DNA from: Bacteroidaceae bacterium
GTDB lineage: Bacteria > Bacteroidota > Bacteroidia > Bacteroidales > Bacteroidaceae
Assembly (NCBI GenBank): GCA_017381015.1
Contig: JAFOCV010000087.1
Coordinates: 1 to 32,619, forward strand
Reading direction: 5' to 3'
DNA length: 32,619 nt
This document shows positions 1 to 8,875 of this stretch, piece by piece. Position 1 is the stretch's first letter. Every line of letters begins with the position of its first letter. The notes under the pieces were generated by a model, which saw only the letters and a program-made list of their open reading frames with translations, did not search any database and had not been told where the DNA came from. A program made the position numbers and the translations under genes.

Positions 1-109
1 GCTGACGGGCACGGAGTTCCTTTACCACACCGGTCTTTTCAAACTTACGCTTGAACTTCTTCAACGCTTTTTCAATGTTCTCGCCTTCTTTTACAGGTAC
101 TACAATCAT
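1..109 (-). CDS. rpsU: 30S ribosomal protein S21 (partial, 3' end outside window)
   Basis: The minus strand from the ATG at 107-109 reads MIVVPVKEGENIEKALKKFK and continues with a basic segment (RKFEKTGVVKELRARQ) to the window edge. This is the N-terminal half of the small ribosomal protein S21, a component of the 30S subunit near the mRNA exit platform. S21 is usually about 63-70 residues; 36 are visible here, so the C-terminus lies outside. The start is secure because the family begins with this exact type of sequence and an excellent promoter lies 55 bp upstream. Nothing odd is seen in the visible part. Confidence 0.95.
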   Translation of the reverse strand, partial: MIVVPVKEGENIEKALKKFKRKFEKTGVVKELRARQ

Positions 110-163
110 TTTTTTGTTTGTTAAAAATTAATTAATTATACATATCGCACGTTAAATGCGGCG

Positions 164-194
164 CAAAATTACATATACTTTTTGACGTGACAAA
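164..194 (-). promoter_or_regulatory. Bacteroidota sigma-ABfr promoter of rpsU
   Basis: Read on the minus strand, a TTTG at 194-191 is followed by exactly 19 bases and then TAATTTTG at 171-164. This is a full match to the Bacteroidota housekeeping promoter (-33 TTTG, -7 TAnnTTTG, 19-base spacing). It implies an rpsU leader of roughly 45-50 nt. Confidence 0.8.
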
Positions 195-306
195 ATAATT
201 CTCTTTTTTTCTGCCCGATGTCGCTATATTTTTAGCCGCTGATGTCATGTATACGGCAAAGGGGCATCAACGAAAAGCTCACGATTTTGCCGCCAGCGCC
301 ATCGTT

Positions 307-367
307 ATTTTATTTTCCTCCCGAGGAAAATAAAATCGCTTCCCGACAAGCAAAGCGTCGGGAAGCG
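307..367 (-). terminator. Double hairpin downstream of mdh
   Basis: Two perfect stems lie back to back. One is at 337-347 paired with 357-367 (11 bp, GC-rich, 9-nt loop). The other is at 307-320 paired with 323-336 (14 bp, AT-rich at its base). On the minus strand the GC-rich hairpin is transcribed first and is followed directly by an AUUUUAUUUU run that is itself the arm of the second stem. Placed 37 bp after the mdh stop, it should end mdh transcription. Because it sits between two same-strand genes it also insulates rpsU. Confidence 0.75.
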
Positions 368-404
368 TGGTATACTTCTAATACCTATCTAATTTGAAAG
401 GTTA

Positions 405-1397
405 TTACAGGTTGGGGTTTTCCTTTGTCCACTCTTCAACAGCGGGGATGATGCCCAATGCGATGATTTCGTCACGCATCTTGCCCAAATGCTCAACAGA
501 AGAAGCCAAAGCTGCCATTTCCTCTGCAGTACCCTCGGGAGCAACATAGTGCACACCATCAGCATCAATAACTGTAGGCATAGCCATCATTACGTTCTTG
601 TAACCCAACTCCTCGCTATTCACGTAGCAACCAGCAGGTAGAGTGTAAGGCTCACCACCCATAGCAGCCTCAATCATCTTGATAGCGCAGTAAGAGGGGC
701 TCTGGAAAGAGCTACGGCCACGCAACTTGATGATGTTAGAACCACCCTGAACGGTATTGTGCTTAATCTCTGCCCAACGCTCTTCAGAAAGACCCATCTC
801 AGACAAAGGCTTGCCATCAATCTTAACCTGAGAAGCAAATACTGCCATCTGCTCGCCATGACCACCATAAGTCTTAGCGCCAGTAACCTTGTCCTGCTGA
901 ACACCGAACTCCTTAGCCAAAGCCTGCTGCAAACGAGTAGAGTCAAGAGCAGCCAAAGAAGTCAACTGATTGGGCTTCAAACCAGAGTGAATCAAAGCTG
1001 TCAAAGCTGTAACGTCAGCGGGGTTGAAGATAACAACAACGTGCTTAACATCGGGGCAATACTTCTTGATGAAGTCACCAAACTCAGCAGCAATCTGACA
1101 GTTACCCTTCAACAAATCCTCACGGGTCATACCCTCCTTACGAGGAGCACCACCTGAAGAAACGATATACTTAGCACCTGTGAAAGCCTCCTCGGGGTTA
1201 GTTGTCCAAGTGATATTTGCACCGGGGAAACCACAATGAGCCATCTCGTCAGCTACACCATGAACACCGGGTTCAAAAATATCATACAAACAAATGTTAG
1301 GAGTCAAACCGAGCATCAAAGCGCTCTGTACCATGTTTGAGCCGATCATACCACCAGCACCAACAATAAGAAGTTTCTCGTCAGTTAAAAATGCCAT
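405..1397 (-). CDS. mdh: Malate dehydrogenase (NAD-dependent, LDH/MDH superfamily)
   Basis: 330 residues. It interconverts malate and oxaloacetate with NAD(H) in the cytoplasm; in anaerobic Bacteroidales it serves the reductive branch towards fumarate and succinate. The N-terminal Rossmann fold shows GAGGMIG at 13-19. The substrate loop has R86 and R92 in APRKEGMTR; the arginine at the specificity position points to malate rather than lactate, where glutamine is expected. N125 (FNPAD), D152/R155 (LDSTR) and the catalytic histidine H180 (GGHGEQ) are all in place. The length is normal. It appears monocistronic, with its own promoter at 1438-1445 and a double-hairpin terminator. Codon use is strongly biased, suggesting high expression. 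Confidence 0.96.
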   Translation of the reverse strand: MAFLTDEKLLIVGAGGMIGSNMVQSALMLGLTPNICLYDIFEPGVHGVADEMAHCGFPGANITWTTNPEEAFTGAKYIVSSGGAPRKEGMTREDLLKGNCQIAAEFGDFIKKYCPDVKHVVVIFNPADVTALTALIHSGLKPNQLTSLAALDSTRLQQALAKEFGVQQDKVTGAKTYGGHGEQMAVFASQVKIDGKPLSEMGLSEERWAEIKHNTVQGGSNIIKLRGRSSFQSPSYCAIKMIEAAMGGEPYTLPAGCYVNSEELGYKNVMMAMPTVIDADGVHYVAPEGTAEEMAALASSVEHLGKMRDEIIALGIIPAVEEWTKENPNL

Positions 1398-1437
1398 AAT
1401 TTTGTTATTTTTATGTGTTATTTAAAATTATTCTCAG

Positions 1438-1459
1438 CAAAGATACTAATTTTTAGTAT
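1438..1459 (-). promoter_or_regulatory. mdh promoter -7 box with overlapping dyad
   Basis: The minus strand carries TATCTTTG (1445-1438), an exact TAnnTTTG, about 40 bp before the mdh start. Overlapping its upstream edge is a perfect 7-bp dyad, ATACTAA-3 nt-TTAGTAT (1443-1459), in the spacer between the -7 and -33 positions where a regulator could block or assist RNA polymerase. The promoter call is from consensus; the operator role is inference. Confidence 0.6.
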
Positions 1460-1531
1460 AACATCGCATCCCAAAGCTAAGTTTTTTCGCTGCACATTGC
1501 CGTTTTGCAACATCAATCTTGCAAATGGATT

Positions 1532-3142
1532 TTATAATTTGGCCGTTGCCCTTATCAACCATGCCTTCTCATCATCATTTGAAAGAAGGGGAAGCAACTT
1601 CTCACACACCATTGCGTGATACTCGTTCAACCAAGTTCGTTCCTCTTCCGTAAGCATCGCTACATCAATCAGAGAGCTATCATAAGGACAAAGAGTCAGA
1701 GGTTCAAACTTAAGGAACTTGCCATACTCCGTTTGCCTATCTTCTATACACAAGAGGCAGTTTTCTATTCTAACTCCAAACCTACCAGCGACATATATAC
1801 CTGGTTCATCTGTAATAACTTGGCCAACCTTTATGGGAAGCACAGTGTCTCCTCTATGATTCTTTCTTATCTGAACAGGACCTTCATGCACACCAAGCAC
1901 ATGACCTACACCATGACCTGTGCCATGACCGAAGTCATAACCCTCACGCCACATTGACATGCGAGCTGCAGTATCCAATTGCAAACCAGTTGTTCCATCT
2001 GGGAAATGCATATTCTGCAAACACAAATGACCCTTAAGCACCAAGGTGTACACACGTTTTTCCTCTGCCGTCGGTTCACCGATAGCTATTGTACGAGTAA
2101 TATCAGTAGTACCATTCAAATAATGTGCACCGCTATCGAGCAGCAACAAGCCCCTAGTATCAAGTGCCGCATTAGTTTCTTCCGTTGCTTCATAATGCAC
2201 TATAGCTCCATGAGCGCCAAAACCAGCAATTGTTTCAAAACTCAAAGACAAATAACCTGCTTGCTTTGCACGCAAGGCAGTAAGTTCTTCATCTACCCAT
2301 AGTTCTGAAACACACTCACCCTTAGCGAAAGCGTCCTGAAGCCTTACCAGAAATTGTACCATGGCAACACCATCGCATAGATGTGCCTTGCGGAAGCCAT
2401 CCTGCTCTACTAGATTCTTTCTTGACTTCCACTCCGTGATGGGAGTCTTATCGCAGAACCTGGCAATATCCTCATCATAGGGTTCTATGCTAATATTGAG
2501 GGCAGACAAATAATCTTTTATATCTTCTACCTTCTCCTTATTAACATACATGCGATGCTTGCCATCTGCACTGACATACAAGAAGGCAATCACATATGGA
2601 TTGTAATCGATGTCTGAGGCACGAACATTGAGCAACCATGCTACTTCCGACAAATCAGAGACGTATATACCCTCTTGATTATTGGTGCGAAGATAATCCA
2701 CCAAACGATTCAATTTAGATTCAGCACCTTCACCAACAACATCTTCTGGCATCACCCATGCCTTGGTAGCTGGCAAGGAAGGTCTATCCTTCCAAATCTC
2801 ATCAAAAGGAGCATTGTAACTCCATCGTACATTCTCGCAATGAGAAGACAACCAATCAGAGATATCCACATCTTCGCCATCCTTCATCAAGCGAAACTCT
2901 GTGCCGCTCAATTGCTCTTCTGCTTGCAACCAATATCGTGAATCTGTCCACAACAATGCCTCCTTCTGAGTGACCACGGCAGTACCAGCACTACCAGTAA
3001 AACCTGTCAGCCACTTACGGCATTGCCAGTGCTCAGCCAAGTATTCAGAGCCATGAGGGTCATCAGTAGGAACTACCAATGCATCCAAATTCTCGCGAGT
3101 CATCCACTCACGGACCTGTTTCAACTTATCATCTACAGACAT
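1532..3142 (-). CDS. Aminopeptidase P family protein (Xaa-Pro aminopeptidase, M24B)
   Basis: 536 residues. It is expected to remove N-terminal residues that precede proline, acting in the cytoplasm (no signal peptide is visible). Two creatinase-like N-terminal domains fill about residues 1-310. The pita-bread metallopeptidase domain follows, with the full dinuclear metal set: D336 (DSGAHY), D347 (TTDITR), H410 (HGTGH), E446 (DEPG) and E460 (RIEN). The length fits the two-N-domain form typical of Bacteroidota and of eukaryotic cytosolic APP1. The ATG at 3142 overlaps the end of the upstream carbonic-anhydrase-like gene by 14 bp, which supports translational coupling in a gltX operon. No clear intrinsic terminator follows before mdh. 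Confidence 0.93.
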   Translation of the reverse strand: MSVDDKLKQVREWMTRENLDALVVPTDDPHGSEYLAEHWQCRKWLTGFTGSAGTAVVTQKEALLWTDSRYWLQAEEQLSGTEFRLMKDGEDVDISDWLSSHCENVRWSYNAPFDEIWKDRPSLPATKAWVMPEDVVGEGAESKLNRLVDYLRTNNQEGIYVSDLSEVAWLLNVRASDIDYNPYVIAFLYVSADGKHRMYVNKEKVEDIKDYLSALNISIEPYDEDIARFCDKTPITEWKSRKNLVEQDGFRKAHLCDGVAMVQFLVRLQDAFAKGECVSELWVDEELTALRAKQAGYLSLSFETIAGFGAHGAIVHYEATEETNAALDTRGLLLLDSGAHYLNGTTDITRTIAIGEPTAEEKRVYTLVLKGHLCLQNMHFPDGTTGLQLDTAARMSMWREGYDFGHGTGHGVGHVLGVHEGPVQIRKNHRGDTVLPIKVGQVITDEPGIYVAGRFGVRIENCLLCIEDRQTEYGKFLKFEPLTLCPYDSSLIDVAMLTEEERTWLNEYHAMVCEKLLPLLSNDDEKAWLIRATAKL

Positions 3143-3707
3143 ATTCTTCGCTTGTTGTTACCACCTGTGTATTAGCTGGGTCAGCATCAGCTTCTCTATA
3201 CCAATCACTATACTCAATATAATGTCTGGCAAATGTTTTGTTCAAAGCCTGAGCTTGTTCTGGGTCAACCTTCTTTACAAACTTAGCAGGTACTCCTGCC
3301 CATAGTTCGCCATCACCGATGATAGTATTGCTCAACACCAAAGCGCCTGCCGCTACGATAGCACCTTTACCCACAACGGCATGATCCAGCACCGTAGCTC
3401 CCATGCCCACCAAGGCTCCATCCTTGATTTCGCACCCATGCAAGGTAACGGAATGACCTATCGTCACATCATCGCCAAGGACACAAGGAGCCTTTCCGTT
3501 GAGTGTATGCAAACAAGAATTGTCCTGCACATTGGTTCTGTTACCTATTTTAATATAGTGCACATCACCTCTAATCACGGCATTAAACCATATTGTGCAA
3601 TCATCACCCATCTCCACATCGCCAGCTATCACCACTCCCTCAGAGAAGTAGCAATGCTTGCCAAATCTAGGAGCAGGCATTCCTTTGAGTGTCTTTATAA
3701 TTGCCAT
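3129..3707 (-). CDS. Gamma-carbonic anhydrase-like hexapeptide-repeat protein (YrdA/PaaY type)
   Basis: 192 residues forming a left-handed beta-helix, seen as recurring hexapeptide turns (for example VVIAGDVEMGDDCTI and VTIGHSVTLHGCEIKDGALV). The three zinc-ligand histidines of gamma-class carbonic anhydrases are at H67 (SCLH), H85 (IGHS) and H90 (LHGC). Family members form trimers with metal sites between subunits. Some hydrate CO2; others are inactive or act on CoA thioesters, so the substrate is uncertain. The start lies 9 bp after the gltX stop and the end overlaps the aminopeptidase gene by 14 bp, so the three are probably one transcript. Confidence 0.88.
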   Translation of the reverse strand: MAIIKTLKGMPAPRFGKHCYFSEGVVIAGDVEMGDDCTIWFNAVIRGDVHYIKIGNRTNVQDNSCLHTLNGKAPCVLGDDVTIGHSVTLHGCEIKDGALVGMGATVLDHAVVGKGAIVAAGALVLSNTIIGDGELWAGVPAKFVKKVDPEQAQALNKTFARHYIEYSDWYREADADPANTQVVTTSEEYVCR

Positions 3708-3716
3708 ACTATCTTT

Positions 3717-5279
3717 TTACGCTAAGGTTTCTATCGCAAAGTTCATTCTGCGCAAAGTCTCTTCCTTGCCCAAGAATGCAGCTAGCTCATACATATCAGG
3801 ACCTTGTCCCTCGCCTACCAGACACACTCTCCATGCGTTCCAAGGCTTCACGCCGCTCTCCTCTACCCAAGGGTCGCAAATAGCCTTCATACCTTCCACG
3901 CTCCAAGCGTCTACGGTGCTCAGCACAGAAGCAAATTGGCGCATATCCTCGGCGGTAGTTTCCTTCCAATTCTTTTTCACGAACTTATCTTCCTTGTCAA
4001 AAGCAGTTGGAGCCACAAAGAAGAACTTAGTCAGTGGCCAAAGGTCAGAAGCAAAGCTAATGTTACGTTTCTTCTTATTACCCTGAGCATCTACATATTC
4101 TATCACCTTCATCTTCATCATGCGAACCACCTCGGTCATTTGCTCATCGGTAGCCTCAATGCCTTCAGCAGCAAGAACTTTCCTAAATTCGGGAGCCCAC
4201 TCATGGTCCTCTCTGCGAATCATATACTGATGATTAAACCATGCAGCCTTGACAAAGTCAAACTTGGCACCATTCTTAGAGCACTTGCTCAAATCGAACA
4301 GTTTTACCATATCGTCAAGAGAAAGCATCTCTGAGCCATCTTCGCCAGGATTCCATCCCAACAAAGCCAGGAAGTTAAGCACTGCCTCGGGCAAATAACC
4401 CTTCTCACGATAACCGCTGCTCACTTCTCCACTCTTTGGGTCGTGCCACTCCAACGGGAACACTGGGAAGCCCAACTTGTCGCCATCACGCTTAGAAAGC
4501 TTACCATTACCGATGGGTTTGAGCAACAATGACAAATGCGCAAATCTAGGCATAGTATCCTGCCATCCAAAAGCTCTGTATAGCAATACGTGCAATGGAG
4601 CACTGGGCAACCATTCCTCGCCACGAATCACATGTGTTACCTCCATCAGATGGTCATCAACGATGTTAGCCAAATGATATGTTGGCAGGTCATCTGCGCT
4701 CTTGTACAATACCTTGTCATCCAAGATACTTGAATTAATCACCACATCGCCACGAATAATATCGTCCACATGTACATCCTCACCTGGCTCTATCAGGAAA
4801 CGAACCACATAGGGATGACCCGATGCTATCAAGGCATCAACTTCCTCCTTGGGCATTGTGAGAGAGTTGCGCATCATGCCACGTGTCTTGGCATCGTACT
4901 GGAAGTTCTCTATCTCCTGACGCTTGGCATCCAATTCCTCGGGAGTATCAAAAGCTATATATGCCTTCCCTGCATCCAGCAATACCTTGACATACTCTCT
5001 ATAGATGTCTCTGCGCTCGCTCTGACGATAAGGACCATGATTACCACCAAAGCCCACACCTTCGTCAAACTTAATACCCAACCAGTTGAATGACTCTACG
5101 ATATATTCCTCTGCACCTGGCACAAAACGACCAGAGTCGGTGTCTTCAATACGGAAGATAAACTCACCTCCATGCTGACGAGCAAAGAGGTAATTGTACA
5201 GTGCTGTGCGCACACCACCTATATGCAAAGGACCAGTAGGACTGGGGGCAAAACGTACTCTAACTTTTCTTTCTGACAT
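3717..5279 (-). CDS. gltX: Glutamyl-tRNA synthetase
   Basis: 520 residues; charges tRNA(Glu) with glutamate in the cytoplasm. The class I signatures are clear: [18 protein letters not shown] near the N-terminus (HIGH-type motif at 19-22) and the KMSKS equivalent KLSKR at 260-264. The C-terminal anticodon-binding helical region follows. I chose the ATG at 5279 ([16 protein letters not shown]) because the family starts there. An in-frame ATG 35 codons upstream would add a low-complexity N-terminus and would place the -7 promoter box inside the gene. It is the first gene of the gltX / carbonic-anhydrase-like / aminopeptidase P operon and diverges from the HD phosphodiesterase gene across 107 bp. 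Confidence 0.96.
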   Translation of the reverse strand: MSERKVRVRFAPSPTGPLHIGGVRTALYNYLFARQHGGEFIFRIEDTDSGRFVPGAEEYIVESFNWLGIKFDEGVGFGGNHGPYRQSERRDIYREYVKVLLDAGKAYIAFDTPEELDAKRQEIENFQYDAKTRGMMRNSLTMPKEEVDALIASGHPYVVRFLIEPGEDVHVDDIIRGDVVINSSILDDKVLYKSADDLPTYHLANIVDDHLMEVTHVIRGEEWLPSAPLHVLLYRAFGWQDTMPRFAHLSLLLKPIGNGKLSKRDGDKLGFPVFPLEWHDPKSGEVSSGYREKGYLPEAVLNFLALLGWNPGEDGSEMLSLDDMVKLFDLSKCSKNGAKFDFVKAAWFNHQYMIRREDHEWAPEFRKVLAAEGIEATDEQMTEVVRMMKMKVIEYVDAQGNKKKRNISFASDLWPLTKFFFVAPTAFDKEDKFVKKNWKETTAEDMRQFASVLSTVDAWSVEGMKAICDPWVEESGVKPWNAWRVCLVGEGQGPDMYELAAFLGKEETLRRMNFAIETLA

Positions 5280-5311
5280 CACATTATTGTATTTATGGTT
5301 ATTATTAGTCG

Positions 5312-5319
5312 CAAAAATA
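5312..5319 (-). promoter_or_regulatory. Candidate -7 box of the gltX operon
   Basis: On the minus strand 5319-5312 reads TATTTTTG, an exact TAnnTTTG, 33 bp before the chosen gltX start. No convincing -33 TTTG is seen at the usual distance. In the divergent direction only an imperfect box, TAAATTCG at 5354-5361, precedes the phosphodiesterase gene. Confidence 0.5.
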
Positions 5320-5386
5320 CAAACATTTTTTCTATTAGAAGACATTTTTTTCGTAAATTCGCAACCGAGTAAAAACAAATTCAATA

Positions 5387-7450
5387 ATGAGCAGATACAA
5401 TCATCGCAACAAATGGACTCAGCGCGACTATATCATTCGCACTTTGTCGGTCATTTTTTTAATAGCTATCTTTGTGCTTTTTATGCCCAAGGAAAGTGTT
5501 CGCACCTACTATTATCATGAAGGTGGTGTATGGGATTATCCCACCCTTATTGCCGAGGACAGTTTTCCTGTACTCAAGAGCAAAGAACAATTGGCCAGGG
5601 AGAAGGATAGTGTAATACACGACTACGAGCCCTATTTCCTCTATGACAAGTCTGTCATGGATAGTGCTGTACAAAATTGGCATCGAACCTTTGCCCAAGA
5701 ACTCACGGGCAATGTTCCTACACAATATGAAAAGGCCATCACCAACAAGTTGATGGAAATCTACGACAAAGGCATTGTTTCCGGCGAAGAGTATAACATC
5801 ATCGCCAACCCTGACATCAGTGCCATTAGTGTCATCACGGGTAATGTGGCTACTAAACGCTCCACCTCGGAAGTATTCTCACCGAAAACAGCTTACGAAT
5901 ACATTATCGACAATGCCGATAGTTCCCTCTTCAAGCGCGAAGACCTCATCAAGTGTCAGCTAAATCGTTTTCTCTCCGCCAACCTTTCCTATGATGCCGT
6001 CAAGAGCGAGCAACAACTCAAGGAATTGGAGAGCCTCATCACTCCTTATATAGGACAAGTCATCGTAGGACAGAAAATCATTGACCGAGGTGAGATTATA
6101 AATGCCGAGACATACCGCATTCTGGAGAGTATGCATTATTACATCGGAGAAAAAGAGAAATCCCCCACAGAAGTTCTTCTCAATGTAATAGGACAAATTG
6201 CATTCACCAGCATCGTTGTAGTGCTATTCCTGTTATATTTTGTACAATTCCGCAACGACTATCTTGGTAGCATTCGTTCCATGCTACTCAGTTGCACTCT
6301 CTTCCTGCTCTTTCCTCTGCTCACGTATGCTCTGGTGGCTTATAGCAACATCAGCCCCTACATCCTTCCTTATTGCATCACTCCCATCTTCATACGTATC
6401 TTCATGGATAGTCGTACGGCTTTCATCACCCACCTGGTGATGATATTGATGAGTTCTGTTGCAGTATCTCAACCTGCCGTATTTATCGTTGTAGAAACAC
6501 TAGCTGGTCTCACCGCTATCATCAGCCTTCGTCAGCTCACCCAGCGCTCAGAGCTCTTCCGCGCCATCATGATTGTTTTGGGAGTTTCTATTCTGACATA
6601 TATCAGTTTACAATTGCTCAACAGACGCGTGCTCTTTATCGAAGACACCGACTATAGCGACCTCATTGGCATTGCCACCGGTAGCCTGTTGCTCATGATT
6701 TCTTATCTGTTGCTCATTCCCATCGAACGCATATTTGGTTTCACCAGCAATGTAACATTAATCGAACTTTCCAATGCCAACAATCCCTTGCTCCGCCGCA
6801 TGTCAGAGGAAGCGCCTGGTACCTTCCAGCATAGCATGCAAGTGGCCAACCTGGCAGCTGCCGTGGCCGAAAAGCTAGGAGCCAAGAGCCAGTTGGTGCG
6901 TACCGGTGCTCTCTATCACGATATTGGAAAGATACGCCATGCGGTATTCTTCACAGAAAATCAACGAGGTATTAATCCTCACGACCGACTAACAGATGTA
7001 CAATCGGCACAAATCATCATCAGCCACGTACGCGAAGGCCTTGCTCTGGCGGAAAAGCACAAATTGCCACAGGTTATAAAAGATTTTATCACTACGCATC
7101 ATGGTCGTAGCATGACTAAATTCTTCTATATCCAGGTGCAAAACAAATGCCCAGATACTCCCGTCGACCCAACTAATTTTACCTACCCAGGTCCTAGTCC
7201 TCAAACCGCCGAGCAGGCTATTCTGATGATGTGCGATGCCGTGGAAGCAGCCAGCAGAAGCCTTAAGGAAATTACCGAAGAGAGCATCTCCGAATTGGTC
7301 AACAAGATTATAGATGGACAATTGGCCGACGGACATTTCAAGCAATCTCCTCTCACCTTCCTAGACATAGAGAATGCCAAGGAAGTTCTCAAGAGCAAGC
7401 TCCAAACCATCTACCACACTCGCATACAATACCCTGAGTTAAAGAAGTAA
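5387..7450 (+). CDS. 7TM-HD family phosphodiesterase, PgpH type (probable c-di-AMP hydrolase)
   Basis: 687 residues, membrane bound. A first transmembrane helix (about 17-35) is followed by an extracytoplasmic 7TMR-HDED-like domain (about 36-260), a cluster of membrane helices (about 265-465) and a cytoplasmic HD domain. The metal-binding HD pair is H511-D512 (ALYHDIGK), with upstream [13 protein letters not shown] and downstream TTHHGRS. This matches PgpH of Firmicutes, which degrades cyclic di-AMP and thereby affects osmolyte transport and wall homeostasis. The same architecture is widespread in Bacteroidota. The activity here is inferred from family. It is transcribed alone, divergent from gltX, and ends in a strong hairpin. 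Confidence 0.9.
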   Translation: MSRYNHRNKWTQRDYIIRTLSVIFLIAIFVLFMPKESVRTYYYHEGGVWDYPTLIAEDSFPVLKSKEQLAREKDSVIHDYEPYFLYDKSVMDSAVQNWHRTFAQELTGNVPTQYEKAITNKLMEIYDKGIVSGEEYNIIANPDISAISVITGNVATKRSTSEVFSPKTAYEYIIDNADSSLFKREDLIKCQLNRFLSANLSYDAVKSEQQLKELESLITPYIGQVIVGQKIIDRGEIINAETYRILESMHYYIGEKEKSPTEVLLNVIGQIAFTSIVVVLFLLYFVQFRNDYLGSIRSMLLSCTLFLLFPLLTYALVAYSNISPYILPYCITPIFIRIFMDSRTAFITHLVMILMSSVAVSQPAVFIVVETLAGLTAIISLRQLTQRSELFRAIMIVLGVSILTYISLQLLNRRVLFIEDTDYSDLIGIATGSLLLMISYLLLIPIERIFGFTSNVTLIELSNANNPLLRRMSEEAPGTFQHSMQVANLAAAVAEKLGAKSQLVRTGALYHDIGKIRHAVFFTENQRGINPHDRLTDVQSAQIIISHVREGLALAEKHKLPQVIKDFITTHHGRSMTKFFYIQVQNKCPDTPVDPTNFTYPGPSPQTAEQAILMMCDAVEAASRSLKEITEESISELVNKIIDGQLADGHFKQSPLTFLDIENAKEVLKSKLQTIYHTRIQYPELKK

Positions 7451-7467
7451 TACAGAGTACACTACCA

Positions 7468-7507
7468 TACAGGGGTGTCGCGATTTGCGACACCCCTGTA
7501 CTGTTTT
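7468..7507 (+). terminator. Intrinsic terminator after the HD phosphodiesterase
   Basis: A perfect 14-bp stem (7468-7481 with 7487-7500) with a 5-nt loop is followed by CTGTTTT. It begins 17 bp after the stop at 7450 and lies between convergent genes, so it may also slow transcription from the sigma-factor cassette, although no good U-tract exists in that direction. Confidence 0.85.
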
Positions 7508-7520
7508 CTCGTCATTTTGT

Positions 7521-7931
7521 TTAGGCTTTATTGCTTAAGCGTCTGATATCTCGCCACTGGCCTAACTCGTACCAAATGCTGATGATTGCTATTATGGCAC
7601 CACTTACAGACAAGGAGAGTATTATTATAGATAGCACCCTTAGATTTTCCGGGCTCAACATATAAGGCAAAGCACGTAAACTAAAAGAAAGACCACTCAG
7701 AACTATGGATTCGCTCTGCATCAATGTTATCACAATCGTACATATTATTGTGCATAGTACTACCGCAACGAACATCGTATAGCGTTGTCTTTGCGCTTGG
7801 TGCTCCTGCATCTGCTTAATATACTCCACCGCCTCCAATTTTCTATTCAGCTTGTTCATAAAAGCCTGCTCGCTAGACATCCTAGGATTGAATCCCTTGA
7901 ACAAGTTTTCCAAACTATCGTTACTCTTCAT
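7521..7931 (-). CDS. Small two-helix membrane protein, candidate anti-sigma factor
   Basis: 136 residues. A charged, helical cytoplasmic N-terminus (about 1-50, with a possible coiled coil around 25-50) is followed by two hydrophobic helices at about 52-71 and 97-119, then a short basic tail (WRDIRRLSNKA). No family name is recognised. Its ATG shares one base with the stop of the ECF sigma gene (TAATG), so the two are translationally coupled. A membrane protein with a cytoplasmic N-terminal helical segment directly after an ECF sigma gene is the usual arrangement for an anti-sigma factor. That role is inferred from position; there is no zinc-binding HxxxCxxC motif. Confidence 0.75.
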   Translation of the reverse strand: MKSNDSLENLFKGFNPRMSSEQAFMNKLNRKLEAVEYIKQMQEHQAQRQRYTMFVAVVLCTIICTIVITLMQSESIVLSGLSFSLRALPYMLSPENLRVLSIIILSLSVSGAIIAIISIWYELGQWRDIRRLSNKA

Positions 7932-8410
7932 TACAATTTCATTTTAGTTTTTAAATGTTCACGTCCCCTCGATAGTTGCTTCTTAACGGCATCCTCGCTC
8001 GTATCTATTATCATACTGATTTCTTTTATCGAATAACCCTTGATATAGAAAAGCAATATGCTCGTTCGTTCCTTTTCGTTCAACTGATTGAGAGCATCAT
8101 ATAACTCTTGGTACTGAAAGGCGTTGTCAGAATTAGTAGCCTCGTCCGACAACCCCGTGGCTTGCTCTAAATTCGTATAATTAAATATTTTCTTCCTATA
8201 GTCCAGAAAAGTGCGATAAGCTATCTTATATATCCAAGCCTTAAATCGTCCATTATTACTATATGTTTGACTAGAGAGGTAAGCCTTCACAAGGCTATCT
8301 TGAGCAATATCATCTGCAAGGTCAGCATTTCCGCAGCAGAGGGCAAGCAGAAAGCGCCTTAACTCTGCCTGCTCACCCTTTACCAACTGCACAAACTCTT
8401 CTCTATTCAT
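7931..8410 (-). CDS. ECF-type RNA polymerase sigma factor
   Basis: 159 residues. Region 2 is seen at about 20-75: DDIAQDSLVKAYL at 33-45 for core binding, and GRFKAWIYKIAYRTFLDYRKK at 54-74 for promoter melting and -10 recognition. Region 4 is at about 103-155 with a helix-turn-helix: LNEKERTSILLFYIKGYSIKEISMI, then AVKKQLSRGREHLK. A short linker and the lack of regions 1 and 3 fit the extracytoplasmic-function class. It lies 6 bp after the three-helix membrane protein gene and overlaps the next gene by one base. No SusC/SusD pair follows, so it is not a typical glycan-uptake sigma factor; its regulon is unknown. Confidence 0.93.
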   Translation of the reverse strand: MNREEFVQLVKGEQAELRRFLLALCCGNADLADDIAQDSLVKAYLSSQTYSNNGRFKAWIYKIAYRTFLDYRKKIFNYTNLEQATGLSDEATNSDNAFQYQELYDALNQLNEKERTSILLFYIKGYSIKEISMIIDTSEDAVKKQLSRGREHLKTKMKL

Positions 8411-8416
8411 CTGTTT

Positions 8417-8875
8417 TTACTTCTTCTGCTCTTCTTCAGCTTGCAATTCCTTTGCCAAAATTTTCTTGCTCACAAAGAAAACTATAAGTATAGCCACACC
8501 TACCAACAATAGAATACTAGAAATTAGATAGTATTCTCCAAGAATTTTACTTGGCATCCCACCCAAAAAATCCATGTAGACAGAATATACCAGCCCTGCC
8601 AGACCTATAGCCATGATGATGCTACCCCACATAAGTTTGGTGACAAGCATTTGCTTAAGACTCTTCTTCGGAGGTGCCATCTTTGCCAAGAAATCCTCCA
8701 CGTCTATTTCTGCATTCTTCTCAATAGCTGCCAACAAGATTTCTGTACGTTTATTCGTCTCGTGCTTCCTTGCTCGCAAATAGAGCATTACAATACTAAT
8801 TGGTAGGACAACACAAATACCTATGGGTACCATAACATCAGACAACAGTTGAAACATCCAAGTAATCTCATTCAT
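8417..8875 (-). CDS. Three-helix membrane protein of the sigma-factor cassette (possibly DUF6249-like)
   Basis: 152 residues with hydrophobic helices at about 12-33, 80-101 and 115-136. A positively charged cytoplasmic-looking loop separates helices 1 and 2 (RARKHETNKR, then an acidic stretch around 55-62 and PPKKSLKQ), and the C-terminus is highly charged (KELQAEEEQKK). The pattern of one helix, a charged loop and a helical pair resembles small membrane proteins of the DUF6249 type seen beside ECF sigma genes in Bacteroidota; I am not certain of that assignment. It is first in the cassette and ends 6 bp before the sigma gene. A sensor or accessory role in releasing the sigma factor is inference. 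Confidence 0.75.
   Translation of the reverse strand: MNEITWMFQLLSDVMVPIGICVVLPISIVMLYLRARKHETNKRTEILLAAIEKNAEIDVEDFLAKMAPPKKSLKQMLVTKLMWGSIIMAIGLAGLVYSVYMDFLGGMPSKILGEYYLISSILLLVGVAILIVFFVSKKILAKELQAEEEQKK

Noticed and set aside
1504-1525. Hairpin TTTGCAA..TTGCAAA as terminator of the aminopeptidase operon
   Set aside because: 7-bp AT-rich stem with no T-tract on the minus strand; too weak to call.
5280-5384. Extended N-terminus for gltX from an ATG at 5384
   Set aside because: It adds 35 residues unlike any synthetase, and the -7 box lies within it; the family starts at [14 protein letters not shown].
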